From assembly GCA_052148155.1 (NCBI GenBank), contig JBKQIY010000229.1, positions 1 through 7,208 on the forward strand: DNA of 7,208 bases. The letters run 5' to 3'. Source of the stretch: JBBQER01 sp052148155 (GTDB lineage Bacteria; Actinomycetota; Acidimicrobiia; IMCC26256; PALSA-610). Of this stretch, positions 1 through 6,008 are shown one piece after another. A program made the translations under genes and the position numbers. A model generated the notes under the pieces. The model was not told the DNA's origin. It was given only the letters and a program-made list of their open reading frames with translations, and made no database searches. The stretch's first letter is position 1. Every line of letters begins with the position of its first letter.

Positions 1-320
1 GTAGCACCGCGCTCACAACGCACGCTCCGTACACGCGACCTTCCGTAAGCATCATTTCAGTATGACGTTGGGCGAAGAGAATCGGTTCCGGAGCGCCGAG
101 CGCTGACCTTCCACTCTCTGCAAGGCAGCCATGAGACAGCGCCGCGCCCACCCGAGTGTCCGGTTGCGGTTCAGACCAAACGTCGTTGCCGTCTGGTCCC
201 GCGCACGAGATGTGGCGATCGGATGGAGGTTCGGCCTTGATGCCGGTCCTGTCGGGAGCGCCGATGTGTCGATTCGGTGAGGTTCGAGCTGTACCTGGAG
301 GGCGGACACGAGTCGTGTAC
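1..320. other. Left-edge stretch without a convincing gene
   Basis: Short open frames exist on both strands here, for example a 49-codon frame from an ATG at 131 to a TGA ending at 280 on the plus strand. None shows a recognisable motif, a good ribosome-binding site or neighbours that argue for it. The stretch lies downstream of the membrane-protein gene that ends at 321. A small odd palindrome (ACACGA-G-TCGTGT, 306-318) sits just past that stop and could be a weak hairpin, but a 6-bp-arm palindrome is expected by chance about once or twice in a window this size. Confidence 0.5.
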
Positions 321-1196
321 CTACTTGCAGTTACCGCCGACGTTTTCGTGGATGGTTGCGCCAGGTAGGACTTTGATGTTCACGCCGTTGATGGGTTCGA
401 GGCTGCGCGTGTAGTTGAAGGCGATGACGTAGCGACCGGCCGGCAGGACAAATCGATACGGCGTGTTCTGATCCACGTGTTGGCGTCCGACGCGAGCGGT
501 CGGGAGGATCTCCTTCTCGCCGCTATGGACGGGTTGAAGGTGGATGACGCCTCGCAGCGCGAACACGTTGCCTGCGGCATACGGCGGGCGGGGTGACCCG
601 TGCTGCTGAACGCCCACGCATGGTTGGATGAAGCCGGTAACGACGCCCGGACGTTGTTGTGCGCTCATCGTCAGCTTGAGAGTCGGGTGTCCCCTGACGC
701 CCAACACCGTGAACCCCAACACGTTGAACGAAACACGAACCGTAAACCCGCGCGGAACCGTGACCGGTCTGGCCTTGAAGTCTGAGATTTGCGCGTCGCC
801 GTTGACGTGATACCCCGCGCTGAACTCGATAGGCGGTGTCGCGAGCACAACCGGACTCGTCCATGAGTACTTGCCAATGTGGTCGATCTCGATGTTGGGA
901 GCATTTCCGACGAGATCGACCAGCGCGCCCTGTGCGACAGGTGCATGGGATGTTCCCGTCGGCTCCGTTGTCGGCACGACGTACACGCGCGCGTGAGTCG
1001 GGGTTTGGGCGCGGTCGCCGACAAGCGCAACCAGGCCAGCCACCAACACGACGACGACTCCAACCAAGATGGCCGTCCGTCCCTTCGGGCGTCTACCCCC
1101 AGCGCTTGTTGCGGCCGCGAGATCGACACGAGGCGAGCGCTGCTCGGCCCGCAAGCGCGCGCCGGTCTCTCGAAGTGCTCGATCGATGTCCACCAT
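321..1196 (-). CDS. Single-pass membrane protein coupled to the ECF sigma factor, putative atypical anti-sigma regulator
   Basis: This is a 291-residue protein starting at the ATG at 1196-1194. The open frame continues upstream, but that part is sigma-factor DNA read in the wrong frame. The ATG overlaps the sigma stop by one base (TGATG) and has GGAGGAG five bases upstream, so the start is well supported. Residues 1-39 are short, charged and predicted cytoplasmic. Residues 41-60 are one hydrophobic helix (TAILVGVVVVLVAGLVALVG). Residues 62-291 should lie outside the cell. The last part (YRFVLPAGRYVIAFNY at about 247-262, then a VLPGATI strand and a terminal GGNCK) resembles the beta-sandwich of carboxypeptidase-regulatory-like domains. 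Cysteines at about 193 and 290 could form a disulphide. Position and topology suggest that it controls the sigma factor. However, the HxxxCxxC motif of zinc anti-sigma domains is absent and the cytoplasmic tail is short, so the role is inferred. Confidence 0.85.
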   Translation of the reverse strand: MVDIDRALRETGARLRAEQRSPRVDLAAATSAGGRRPKGRTAILVGVVVVLVAGLVALVGDRAQTPTHARVYVVPTTEPTGTSHAPVAQGALVDLVGNAPNIEIDHIGKYSWTSPVVLATPPIEFSAGYHVNGDAQISDFKARPVTVPRGFTVRVSFNVLGFTVLGVRGHPTLKLTMSAQQRPGVVTGFIQPCVGVQQHGSPRPPYAAGNVFALRGVIHLQPVHSGEKEILPTARVGRQHVDQNTPYRFVLPAGRYVIAFNYTRSLEPINGVNIKVLPGATIHENVGGNCK

Positions 1197-1666
1197 CACG
1201 ACTCCTCCAACATGAGCCGTAACCGGTCCCGGGCGTGCGAGAGGGTCGATTTCACCGTGCCGTCCGAGATCCCCATCACCTGGGCGGTCTCCGCGATGGT
1301 GAGATCCACGACGTACACGCACTCGACCGCGAGCCGCATCCTCGCGGGCAACGCCGCGATGGCCCGTTCGACGTCGACTCTCAGCCCATCCGGACCGGAA
1401 ACCAGCTCCTTCCGTGTGGGGGGAACCGGGGGTCTTGGGCGACGCCACGATCGACGAGCCCGATCAGCCACGATTGCCAACAACCACGCACGCGGCGTAC
1501 CACGCGCGGCATCGAACTGCTCACGTTTACGCCAGGCACGAGTCAGCGCATCCTGCACGAGATCGTCTCCCTCAGCGGAGCCAACCAGACGCGTCGCGAG
1601 AAGACCCATCGCACCGAGATGGGGACTTACCCACTCGCCGAACTCGTCGGCGCTGTTGACGGTCAC
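1196..1666 (-). CDS. ECF-family RNA polymerase sigma factor
   Basis: This 156-residue protein has the two-domain layout of group 4 (ECF) sigma-70 factors, which bind RNA polymerase core and direct it to a small set of promoters. Region 2 spans about residues 8-76 and contains DDLVQDALTRAWRKREQFD followed by the Arg/Trp-rich PRAWLLAIVADRARRSWRR stretch. Region 4 spans about residues 98-152 and contains ALPARMRLAVECVYVVDLT and the helix-turn-helix TIAETAQVMGISDGTVKSTL. The linker between them is Pro/Arg-rich. The start used is GTG at 1666. GGAGG abuts it directly, too close for a normal ribosome-binding site, and GAGGA lies about 13 bases upstream. An in-frame TAG at 1723-1721 limits any extension to about 18 codons, so the exact start is uncertain. 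The gene is translationally coupled to the downstream membrane protein, the usual arrangement for a sigma factor and its regulator. Confidence 0.94.
   Translation of the reverse strand: MTVNSADEFGEWVSPHLGAMGLLATRLVGSAEGDDLVQDALTRAWRKREQFDAARGTPRAWLLAIVADRARRSWRRPRPPVPPTRKELVSGPDGLRVDVERAIAALPARMRLAVECVYVVDLTIAETAQVMGISDGTVKSTLSHARDRLRLMLEES
1202..1208 (-). promoter_or_regulatory. Strong ribosome-binding site of the membrane-protein gene
   Basis: GGAGGAG reads on the minus strand five bases before the ATG at 1196, inside the last codons of the sigma factor (LEES then stop). With the TGATG overlap it indicates translational coupling. It fixes the start of the downstream gene at 1196 rather than at the upstream end of the longer open frame. 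Confidence 0.8.
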
Positions 1667-1865
1667 CTCCGAGTGCTCTTCCTCGCCGCCACGGCCGCCC
1701 TCAATATCCCTGCACCCCCTCTACACCCCAGCGCTCAAGAAAGGTTGCTCGCCCTCGCGAAAAGCTCGAACAGAGCAAACAACGGTCGCATTGGGCCTCG
1801 GGAGACGTTCGACATGGTTCCACCCCAGTGCTCCTTAAGGATGCTCCCTGACTTTGGGTTGCAAC

Positions 1866-1894
1866 TTCACGAAACGTCCGGGTCGGCGTACCGT
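1866..1894 (+). promoter_or_regulatory. Possible promoter for a leaderless SepF-like transcript
   Basis: TTCACG (1866-1871) and TACCGT (1889-1894) are separated by 17 bases and match the -35 and -10 consensus at four and three of six positions. Transcription would start close to the ATG at 1902. This fits the absence of any purine-rich ribosome-binding site there and the commonness of leaderless mRNAs in actinobacteria. The match is weak and the call is an inference. Confidence 0.22.
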
Positions 1895-1901
1895 GTGCCG
1901 C

Positions 1902-2231
1902 ATGGCAACCGAGCCCCAGCTCGTCCGCTGCAAAGCGTTCATCGACTGTCAAGAGGTCGGAGACAGGTTCAAGGCAAATCAGGTTGTAGACATGCTCCTG
2001 ACTCGGACTTCCGAGCAGGATGCTCGACGCTTGACGGACTTCGCTTCCGGCCTGGTATATGCCGCGGGCGGAACCATGGAGAAGATCGGTCCCGAGCAGT
2101 TCCGCCTTACGCCGCCACCGCCACCGGCCGGGACGTCTGGTGATCGTGAGCCACGCAGTCCGAAGCCCGCCGCGGGAACAGATGGCGCAGTCGTGCCGGC
2201 TGCCGCACGTCGAGCAGCCGAGTGTCTCTGA
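1902..2231 (+). CDS. SepF-like cell division protein, core domain only
   Basis: This protein has 109 residues from the ATG at 1902; a GTG in the same frame at 1893 is an alternative start. Residues about 8-72 match the SepF core fold. RCKAFIDCQEVGDRFKANQV corresponds to the strand and helix that begin the domain. ARRLTDFASGLVYAAGGTME at 41-60 corresponds to the conserved DF-x-x-G-x-x-Y-x-x-G-G segment, and QFRLTPP is the closing strand. SepF tethers FtsZ to the membrane and helps organise the septum. The N-terminal amphipathic helix that anchors canonical SepF is missing: the core begins within about eight residues of the start. After the core there is a Pro/Ala-rich tail (five prolines at 71-75, then to residue 109) unlike ordinary SepF. 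It may be an accessory SepF paralogue that works through a partner. The fold call is firm and the role in division is inferred. It is transcribed divergently from the sigma factor. Confidence 0.82.
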   Translation: MATEPQLVRCKAFIDCQEVGDRFKANQVVDMLLTRTSEQDARRLTDFASGLVYAAGGTMEKIGPEQFRLTPPPPPAGTSGDREPRSPKPAAGTDGAVVPAAARRAAECL

Positions 2232-2380
2232 CCTCGGACGCCGAACACCGACGGCAACGCCGAGCACCCAGTGCGCTCTCCCCTGAGCGCTGATGCGACA
2301 GGGATTGCACAGTGCTTCTGCTTGGGAAGCAAGGGGTCACGTTCGACGGCGAACGAATGTGGACGAGCAGGTCCGACTCA

Positions 2381-2536
2381 ATCGCTTTTGTGGATAGGGG
2401 CGAACGAGCTCGAATGACCAGGTCCGCGCGACCAACGCGCGATCCATCGCTCGATGGCGTACCCGGCGAGTACTGCGCCGACAAGGTGGCCGCTGTGGGC
2501 GTCGAAAAGGAGGGCGCCGACGATGGCCTGCCATGT
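2381..2536 (-). pseudogene. Possible coding remnant, hydrophobic, unidentified
   Basis: This is a stop-to-stop frame of 52 codons with no start codon in a useful position. It reads a hydrophobic run including AIVGALLFDAHSGHLVGAVL followed by AGYAIERWIARW, with mostly G or C at third codon positions in its first 30 codons. The run resembles a membrane helix or a loop between two helices. I do not recognise a family. It lies antisense and upstream of the iminopeptidase remnant, in a zone of decayed genes, so it may be a fragment of a lost gene. It could equally be a chance frame in GC-rich DNA. Confidence 0.2.
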
Positions 2537-2568
2537 TCAAGTGATGGCGTTCTGAACCTTGGGAATCT

Positions 2569-2574
2569 GGAAGG
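2569..2574 (+). promoter_or_regulatory. Ribosome-binding site of the iminopeptidase remnant
   Basis: GGAAGG lies nine bases before the ATG at 2584. It supports that ATG as the original start and shows that the 5' end of the gene is still in place although the coding body is not. Confidence 0.6.
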
Positions 2575-2583
2575 CTCTTCTCG

Positions 2584-2937
2584 ATGGGCCGCTTCACCGA
2601 GGTGGAACCGTTCGATGTCGGCATGCTCGATGTCGGAGACGGCCACCGTCTCTACTGGGAAATCAGCGGTTATCCTGATGGCAAACCCGCGGTCGTACTT
2701 CATGGCGGACCAGGGTCGGGTAGCTCACCCAGCTTCCGACGCATGTTCGACCCTGCCGTATACAAGGTCGTGCAGTTCGACCAACGAAACTGCGGTCACA
2801 GCACCCCACACGCCAGCGAACCCAACGTTAACCTCTCCACGCTTGTCGACGACGCCGGACATGGCGCAGGTCACCCCTCGACCATGAACGCGATCATCGC
2901 CGCAACCGACCGGTGGGGTGTATCTCGGTGTGAGTAG
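2584..2937 (+). pseudogene. pip: Proline iminopeptidase with a large in-frame internal deletion
   Basis: This 117-residue product belongs to the alpha/beta-hydrolase proline iminopeptidases (peptidase family S33), cytoplasmic enzymes that release N-terminal proline and are normally about 310-320 residues long. Residues 1-86 are a good N-terminus: the oxyanion-hole motif HGGPGSGSSP at 40-49, then VVQFDQRNCGHSTPHAS at 62-78 and NVNLST at 81-86, which match the family in order. The next residues, VDDAGHGAGHPSTMNAIIAATDRW at 88-111, instead match the extreme C-terminus of the family, with the catalytic-His context AGH followed by the last helix. The roughly 200 residues between, carrying the GGSWG catalytic serine and the catalytic aspartate, are missing. 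The join is near 2841 and stays in frame. The product cannot be an active peptidase. A ribosome-binding site remains, so it could still be translated. The family assignment is strong; the deletion size is estimated from family length. Confidence 0.87.
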
Positions 2938-3033
2938 GCGGACGCAAAGCGGCGCCGTGCCGATGGACGGGCGTGCCACACACGATGTCGGGTCGACGTT
3001 GGCATTCCAGGCGGGTTGCGCTCTCGACGCATG

Positions 3034-3160
3034 TAACTGATTCGTCCGAGTGGACGTGTTCAACCACGTGCTCCAACAGGGCCACACACCGCACGAGGTC
3101 GGCGACCTCGGGGTTCCGCTACTCGGCCCTTTCCCAGGCCGTCCGCTGCAAGCGCGTCGG
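3034..3160 (-). pseudogene. Possible coding remnant downstream of the phosphotransferase, unidentified
   Basis: Directly after the phosphotransferase stop, the same minus-strand frame continues with strongly G/C-ending codons: RTAWERAE, a TAG at 3121-3119, then NPEVADLVRCVALLEHVVEH, an amphipathic helix-like segment. Removing the TAG would give one continuous helical stretch. No start codon or ribosome-binding site supports a separate gene, and I do not recognise the family. It may be the tail of a lost gene or a read-through accident. A 17-bp palindrome (3094-3110) falls inside it, so part of its base composition may instead reflect that hairpin. Confidence 0.2.
3094..3110. terminator. Perfect hairpin between convergent genes, candidate bidirectional terminator
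   Basis: CGAGGTCG (3094-3101) and CGACCTCG (3103-3110) are perfect inverted copies around a single central G, giving a 7-bp stem with a three-base loop. It lies between the ends of the plus-strand iminopeptidase remnant (2937) and the minus-strand phosphotransferase (3161), where a terminator serving both directions is expected. No T run follows on either side, so termination would have to be of the T-less hairpin type proposed for high-GC actinobacteria. It could also be an operator-like site. Confidence 0.35.
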
Positions 3161-3753
3161 TTAGATCAGTTCGTGCAGCCGCGACGCGATCGTGGTGAGG
3201 TCATTCTCGCGGCCGGGCACGAACGTGTTGTGAGCGAGGTGATGCACGCCGATGTGGACCTCGTAACAGCGGATCCGTTCGTCGAAGTTCTCAACCGCGA
3301 CACCCGTCGCCGCGTAGTGCTCAAGCACCGCACTACGAATGTCAGTCGCTGCGAGCCAGGGATGCCAGGGCGCCCAGAACGTGAACCACGAGATGTCGTA
3401 CAGGAAGTCGACGTAGGCGACGCATCCCCAGTCGAACACGGCTTCGAGGCGTGTCCGGTCCTCGGCGACCAGGACATTGCGGTTGATGAGATCGCAATGG
3501 GGCACGTGATGGATATCCGGACACAAGCCGAGGAGGTCCTCGACGGCGCGTTCGCCCGCGACGAACACGGGTCGAGTTCCGGCGGCGCGGCAATCTTGTC
3601 CCGCCAGCCGCTGACCCGTGCGCCCGGACGATCTATGAGAAGACTGCGCAGCCACTCGCGCCACGGCTTGCGTCGCGCATCGTCCGCGCTATGAACGCGC
3701 GATGTTCCGGCCGGCGCGACGCGCTCGCGGAGACGCAGTTCGCACGTCGACAC
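3161..3753 (-). pseudogene. Aminoglycoside/hygromycin-type phosphotransferase, N-lobe missing and frameshifted
   Basis: The C-lobe of an APH-family antibiotic kinase is plain. The catalytic loop HCDLINRNVLV (Asp codon at 3493-3491) fits H-x-D-x-x-x-x-N. The metal-binding segment AVFDWG and the following DFLYDISWFTFWAPW resemble the hygromycin-B phosphotransferase branch, which modifies aminocyclitol antibiotics with ATP in the cytoplasm. The preceding part, WREWLRSLLIDRPGARVSGW and RDKIAAPPELDP, is in another frame (GTG at 3753). The two frames meet at the three-base G run 3569-3571: one more G there would join ELDP to VFVAGERAVEDLLGLCPD without a break. Even repaired, the protein would be about 197 residues against roughly 300 for the family, and the N-lobe with the ATP-binding strands is absent. 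In the repaired frame a stop lies at 3762-3760, and the lipoprotein gene ends at 3810, leaving no room for the N-lobe. The exact substrate cannot be told from what is left. Confidence 0.86.
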
Positions 3754-3809
3754 CGAGGGTCAGTGTCACAGGTGCGCGCCTGACCTCAACCCGAGGGGTC
3801 GACGCGAGA

Positions 3810-6008
3810 TCATCGCCCGGGGTACTCGATGGTGGGGACGTACGTCGTCTCCACCTTGTCGAACCTACCGGCAGCGCTCGAATACACGTACCGATCCTTC
3901 TCGTACTGGCTCGGACAACAGAGGGGGTCAGTGCTCGCGCCGTGCGGGATCCAGATCGTGATCCCGGCCGCGGCCGAGTACGGCGGGAACGACAGACCGT
4001 CGATGTATCCGAGGTTCACCGGGCCTGTCGGACTCGCGGTGAAGACCGTCGTGACACCGCTCTGTCCTGCGCGGAATGGTGATGCGCTTCCGTGAAGCCT
4101 GACAATCGCGTCAGGAACGCCGTCGCCCGTGACGTCTGCATTGTCGACCGCGGTGAAATTGATGCTGCACTCCTCGAGCGTGCCCTTGGTTCCCGGCGCC
4201 GTCCACTTCCCGTTAGTGAGCTTCACCTGCTGATGGGTCAGGCAGGCGAAATCCTCGTACGTGAAGTTCTTCCAATCGATGCCCTCGAGCGCGGACGCGA
4301 CCCGTGTTGCCGTCGTCGTGGTCGTGGCCGTGGCCGTGGCCGTGGCCGTCGGTGTTGTAGTCGTCGTAGCCGCGGTCGTCCCGCCGGTAGGCGTCGTCCC
4401 TCCGAAGGCAAGCGTGGCCGCTGCCTCGATACGGCCGCGTTTCGCCCACGTTGCGCCGTTCGAGCTGAAGAAGACGTCTCCACTCGCTCCAGTGACGAGC
4501 CATTCGCCGTTGCCGTACGCGATGCCGAAGATCGGATTGCCGGCGAGATGGCCTCCCGCTGGGAGCGTCCAGGTGGTCGAGTTAGTACTGAGTGCGACGA
4601 TCCCGCCCTCCCGGCCGGATGTATGTCCGGGCGAGATATCGAGTCCGGCGACCGCCCATCGCCCGGCCCCGACGGCGATCCGTCCGTCCGATACCGACAT
4701 GTTGAGACCTGCGTCGCTCTGCCGTGTCCACGTCGTTGCGTTGGTGCTCACGTACGTCGACGACGGGACGTCACCTTGATGGAGATTGATTCCGGCCGCG
4801 ATCCATCTGCCTCCGGCGTACGCGACGGAGCTGAACGGCGCGGCGGTCGAAATCGACACGACGTGTCTCCAGGTGGCTCCGTCGGTGCTGGCGTACACCG
4901 TGGCCGGTGGAAACTCACCTGCCATTCCGGGGATATTCACCCATCCCACCGCGATCCAACGGCCGTTGTCATATGTGGCGCCCGCGAGGTAGTCGGCCAC
5001 ATGCGCTACCGGCTTCCAGCCGTGGAGGTTGGCGCTCTCGAGCACCGTTGTCCCCGCGGTTCTGCTCGCCGCGAACGCGAGCCATTTGCCATTACCCCAC
5101 GCCAACGCGCCTACCCCCATCGCGATCGGCCCGGCAGGGATCCACGTGCGTCCGGCACGACTCGTGAAGATCGAAGTACGCGTTGACGCGACGTTCTCGA
5201 CTGCAGCGACGAACTCCCCGTGGTTGGCGCTTGCGACGTTCTTCGTGGTGCCTATTGGCTGGAGGTACTCGGCGCCGGTCTGGGTGTCGATGAGCGTGAG
5301 GGTGGATGAGGGTGATCCGGGCTTGATCACGGTGACGGCAGTCGCGGTGTATCCGGCCCACGGTGTGCCTTGGGTGTTGGTGATCGTGATCGGTTCGGGC
5401 GGGGCGAGAGGGTTCCCGCAATTGCATTTGACGCGAGGCGTCCCTGTCGCGTCGACCATGACCGCGGTGCCGGCTTCGAGAACCGATTGCAGCGAGGTGG
5501 CGTGCCCGTCGGCATAGCCGTGGTTGGTGACAAGGGTGTCAGTGGTGAGCACGACTGGCGTCAGCGTCCCGACGTAAGCGGCGATCCTCGTCGGGTCGAT
5601 ACCCAACACGCTCGCCCATGCGTTGGCCTTGTCTGGGTTCCGGTCGAGGTAGCTGACGAGCTTGTCGGGATCGCACACGTGCATGTCGCCGCTGCCCCCG
5701 TACAGCCCGGGCGCCGTCCCGACCGCGACGAACGTATGGGTCTTGGCGTCAACGCGCCGCCCGTCCCGCACACTCAACGTGATCGCACGGACATTTCCGG
5801 GGAACGAGATCACCGGCCCAGTCGCGACGGAGCTAGTGAACGGATTTGCCCCGGGTGCGTTCGCGGCTTCGAGGCTGACGGCTGCGGAAGTGCTCGCAGA
5901 CGAGCCACCGCCTCCGCATGCCGCGAAACCGCACGTCGCCACGGCGACGATCATCGCGACCGGCACCATGAACCAAGCGCGCCTGCGACCCGAGCCCTTC
6001 GAATCCAT
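3810..6008 (-). CDS. Secreted lipoprotein: DUF6777 domain, beta-propeller repeats, Thr-rich linker, C-terminal domain
   Basis: This 732-residue protein starts at the ATG at 6008. A GTG immediately before it (6011) is less likely, because the AGGCGG upstream is five bases from the ATG but only two from the GTG. Residues 1-30 are a lipoprotein signal peptide: RRR, a hydrophobic stretch, then the lipobox FAAC with the lipidated Cys at 31, followed by GGGGSS. Residues about 48-205 match DUF6777, known from actinobacteria (ANAPGANPFT, APGLYGGSGD, CDPDKLVSYLDRNPDKANAW, LTPVVL, VTNHGYADGHAT, CNCGNP). Residues about 265-537 contain repeats with a Thr-Trp strand (Trp 289, 331, 380, 427, 480, 521) and a G-x-W-x-A strand about 20 residues later (309, 351, 402, 451, 503). 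This is consistent with a six-bladed propeller closed by the first strand NHGEFVAAV and the last Trp strand. Residues 538-570 are Thr/Ala-rich. The last domain (about 574-732) contains DNADVTGDGVPD, a calcium-loop-like motif, and a Cys pair at 697-698. It is probably anchored on the outer face of the membrane; its ligand is unknown. Confidence 0.92.
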   Translation of the reverse strand: MDSKGSGRRRAWFMVPVAMIVAVATCGFAACGGGGSSASTSAAVSLEAANAPGANPFTSSVATGPVISFPGNVRAITLSVRDGRRVDAKTHTFVAVGTAPGLYGGSGDMHVCDPDKLVSYLDRNPDKANAWASVLGIDPTRIAAYVGTLTPVVLTTDTLVTNHGYADGHATSLQSVLEAGTAVMVDATGTPRVKCNCGNPLAPPEPITITNTQGTPWAGYTATAVTVIKPGSPSSTLTLIDTQTGAEYLQPIGTTKNVASANHGEFVAAVENVASTRTSIFTSRAGRTWIPAGPIAMGVGALAWGNGKWLAFAASRTAGTTVLESANLHGWKPVAHVADYLAGATYDNGRWIAVGWVNIPGMAGEFPPATVYASTDGATWRHVVSISTAAPFSSVAYAGGRWIAAGINLHQGDVPSSTYVSTNATTWTRQSDAGLNMSVSDGRIAVGAGRWAVAGLDISPGHTSGREGGIVALSTNSTTWTLPAGGHLAGNPIFGIAYGNGEWLVTGASGDVFFSSNGATWAKRGRIEAAATLAFGGTTPTGGTTAATTTTTPTATATATATTTTTATRVASALEGIDWKNFTYEDFACLTHQQVKLTNGKWTAPGTKGTLEECSINFTAVDNADVTGDGVPDAIVRLHGSASPFRAGQSGVTTVFTASPTGPVNLGYIDGLSFPPYSAAAGITIWIPHGASTDPLCCPSQYEKDRYVYSSAAGRFDKVETTYVPTIEYPGR
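4323..4346 (-). repeat. Hexanucleotide tandem repeat in the linker of the lipoprotein gene
   Basis: Four perfect copies of CGTGGC on the plus strand encode alternating Thr and Ala in the linker of the lipoprotein. Imperfect GTC/GTG-rich copies flank them. The unit is a multiple of three, so copy-number changes would alter linker length without breaking the frame. Confidence 0.85.

Larger units (their letters stand above)
2232..2583. other. Intergenic stretch between the SepF-like gene and the iminopeptidase remnant
   Basis: No intact gene is visible. It begins with a broken inverted repeat just after the SepF-like stop (CTCGG 2233-2237 with CCGAG 2260-2264, and GCCG 2240-2243 with CGGC 2252-2255), which could act as a weak hairpin terminator although no T run follows. 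A 6-bp stem hairpin (TGCTTC 2313-2318 with GAAGCA 2326-2331) comes next. A minus-strand frame with coding-like codon use occupies 2381-2536 and is listed separately. A ribosome-binding site for the iminopeptidase remnant lies at 2569-2574. Confidence 0.4.

Noticed and set aside
131..280. 49-codon plus-strand frame near the left edge
   Set aside because: It has no ribosome-binding site, motif or supporting neighbour, and its length is ordinary for random frames in GC-rich DNA.
306..318. Odd palindrome ACACGA-G-TCGTGT just downstream of the membrane-protein stop
   Set aside because: Six-base arms are expected by chance about once or twice in this window, so it is not called a terminator on its own.
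1197..1448. N-terminal extension of the membrane-protein frame
   Set aside because: It overlaps sigma region 4 in another frame and reads as low-complexity Arg/Gly/Asp. The ATG at 1196 has its own strong ribosome-binding site and coupled stop.
1816..1821. GGAACC on the minus strand upstream of the sigma factor, resembling an ECF -35 element (possible autoregulation)
   Set aside because: No CGTC- or GTC-like -10 element is found at 16-17 bases downstream, so the hexamer alone is not evidence.
1701..2267. Minus-strand frame of 188 codons across the SepF-like gene and the intergenic region
   Set aside because: It opposes the clear SepF core on the plus strand and has no motif or ribosome-binding site.
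2313..2350. tRNA-like segment with a possible anticodon arm, GGGTC variable region and GTTCGA
   Set aside because: The anticodon stem has a mismatch, the T-stem cannot form around TTCGA, and no acceptor or D-arm is visible. At best it is a tRNA scrap.
1922..3153. CGTCCGCTGCAA present both in the SepF-like gene and near 3140
   Set aside because: One 12-base match between two places is expected by chance in a window of this size, and the flanks do not match.
4092..5186. Long plus-strand open frame of 364 codons, and similar ones at 5029-5517 and 5370-6182, opposite the lipoprotein
   Set aside because: They are antisense to a gene with a signal peptide, domain matches and regular repeats. Their translations are Arg/Pro-rich without motifs, as expected for GC-rich shadow frames.
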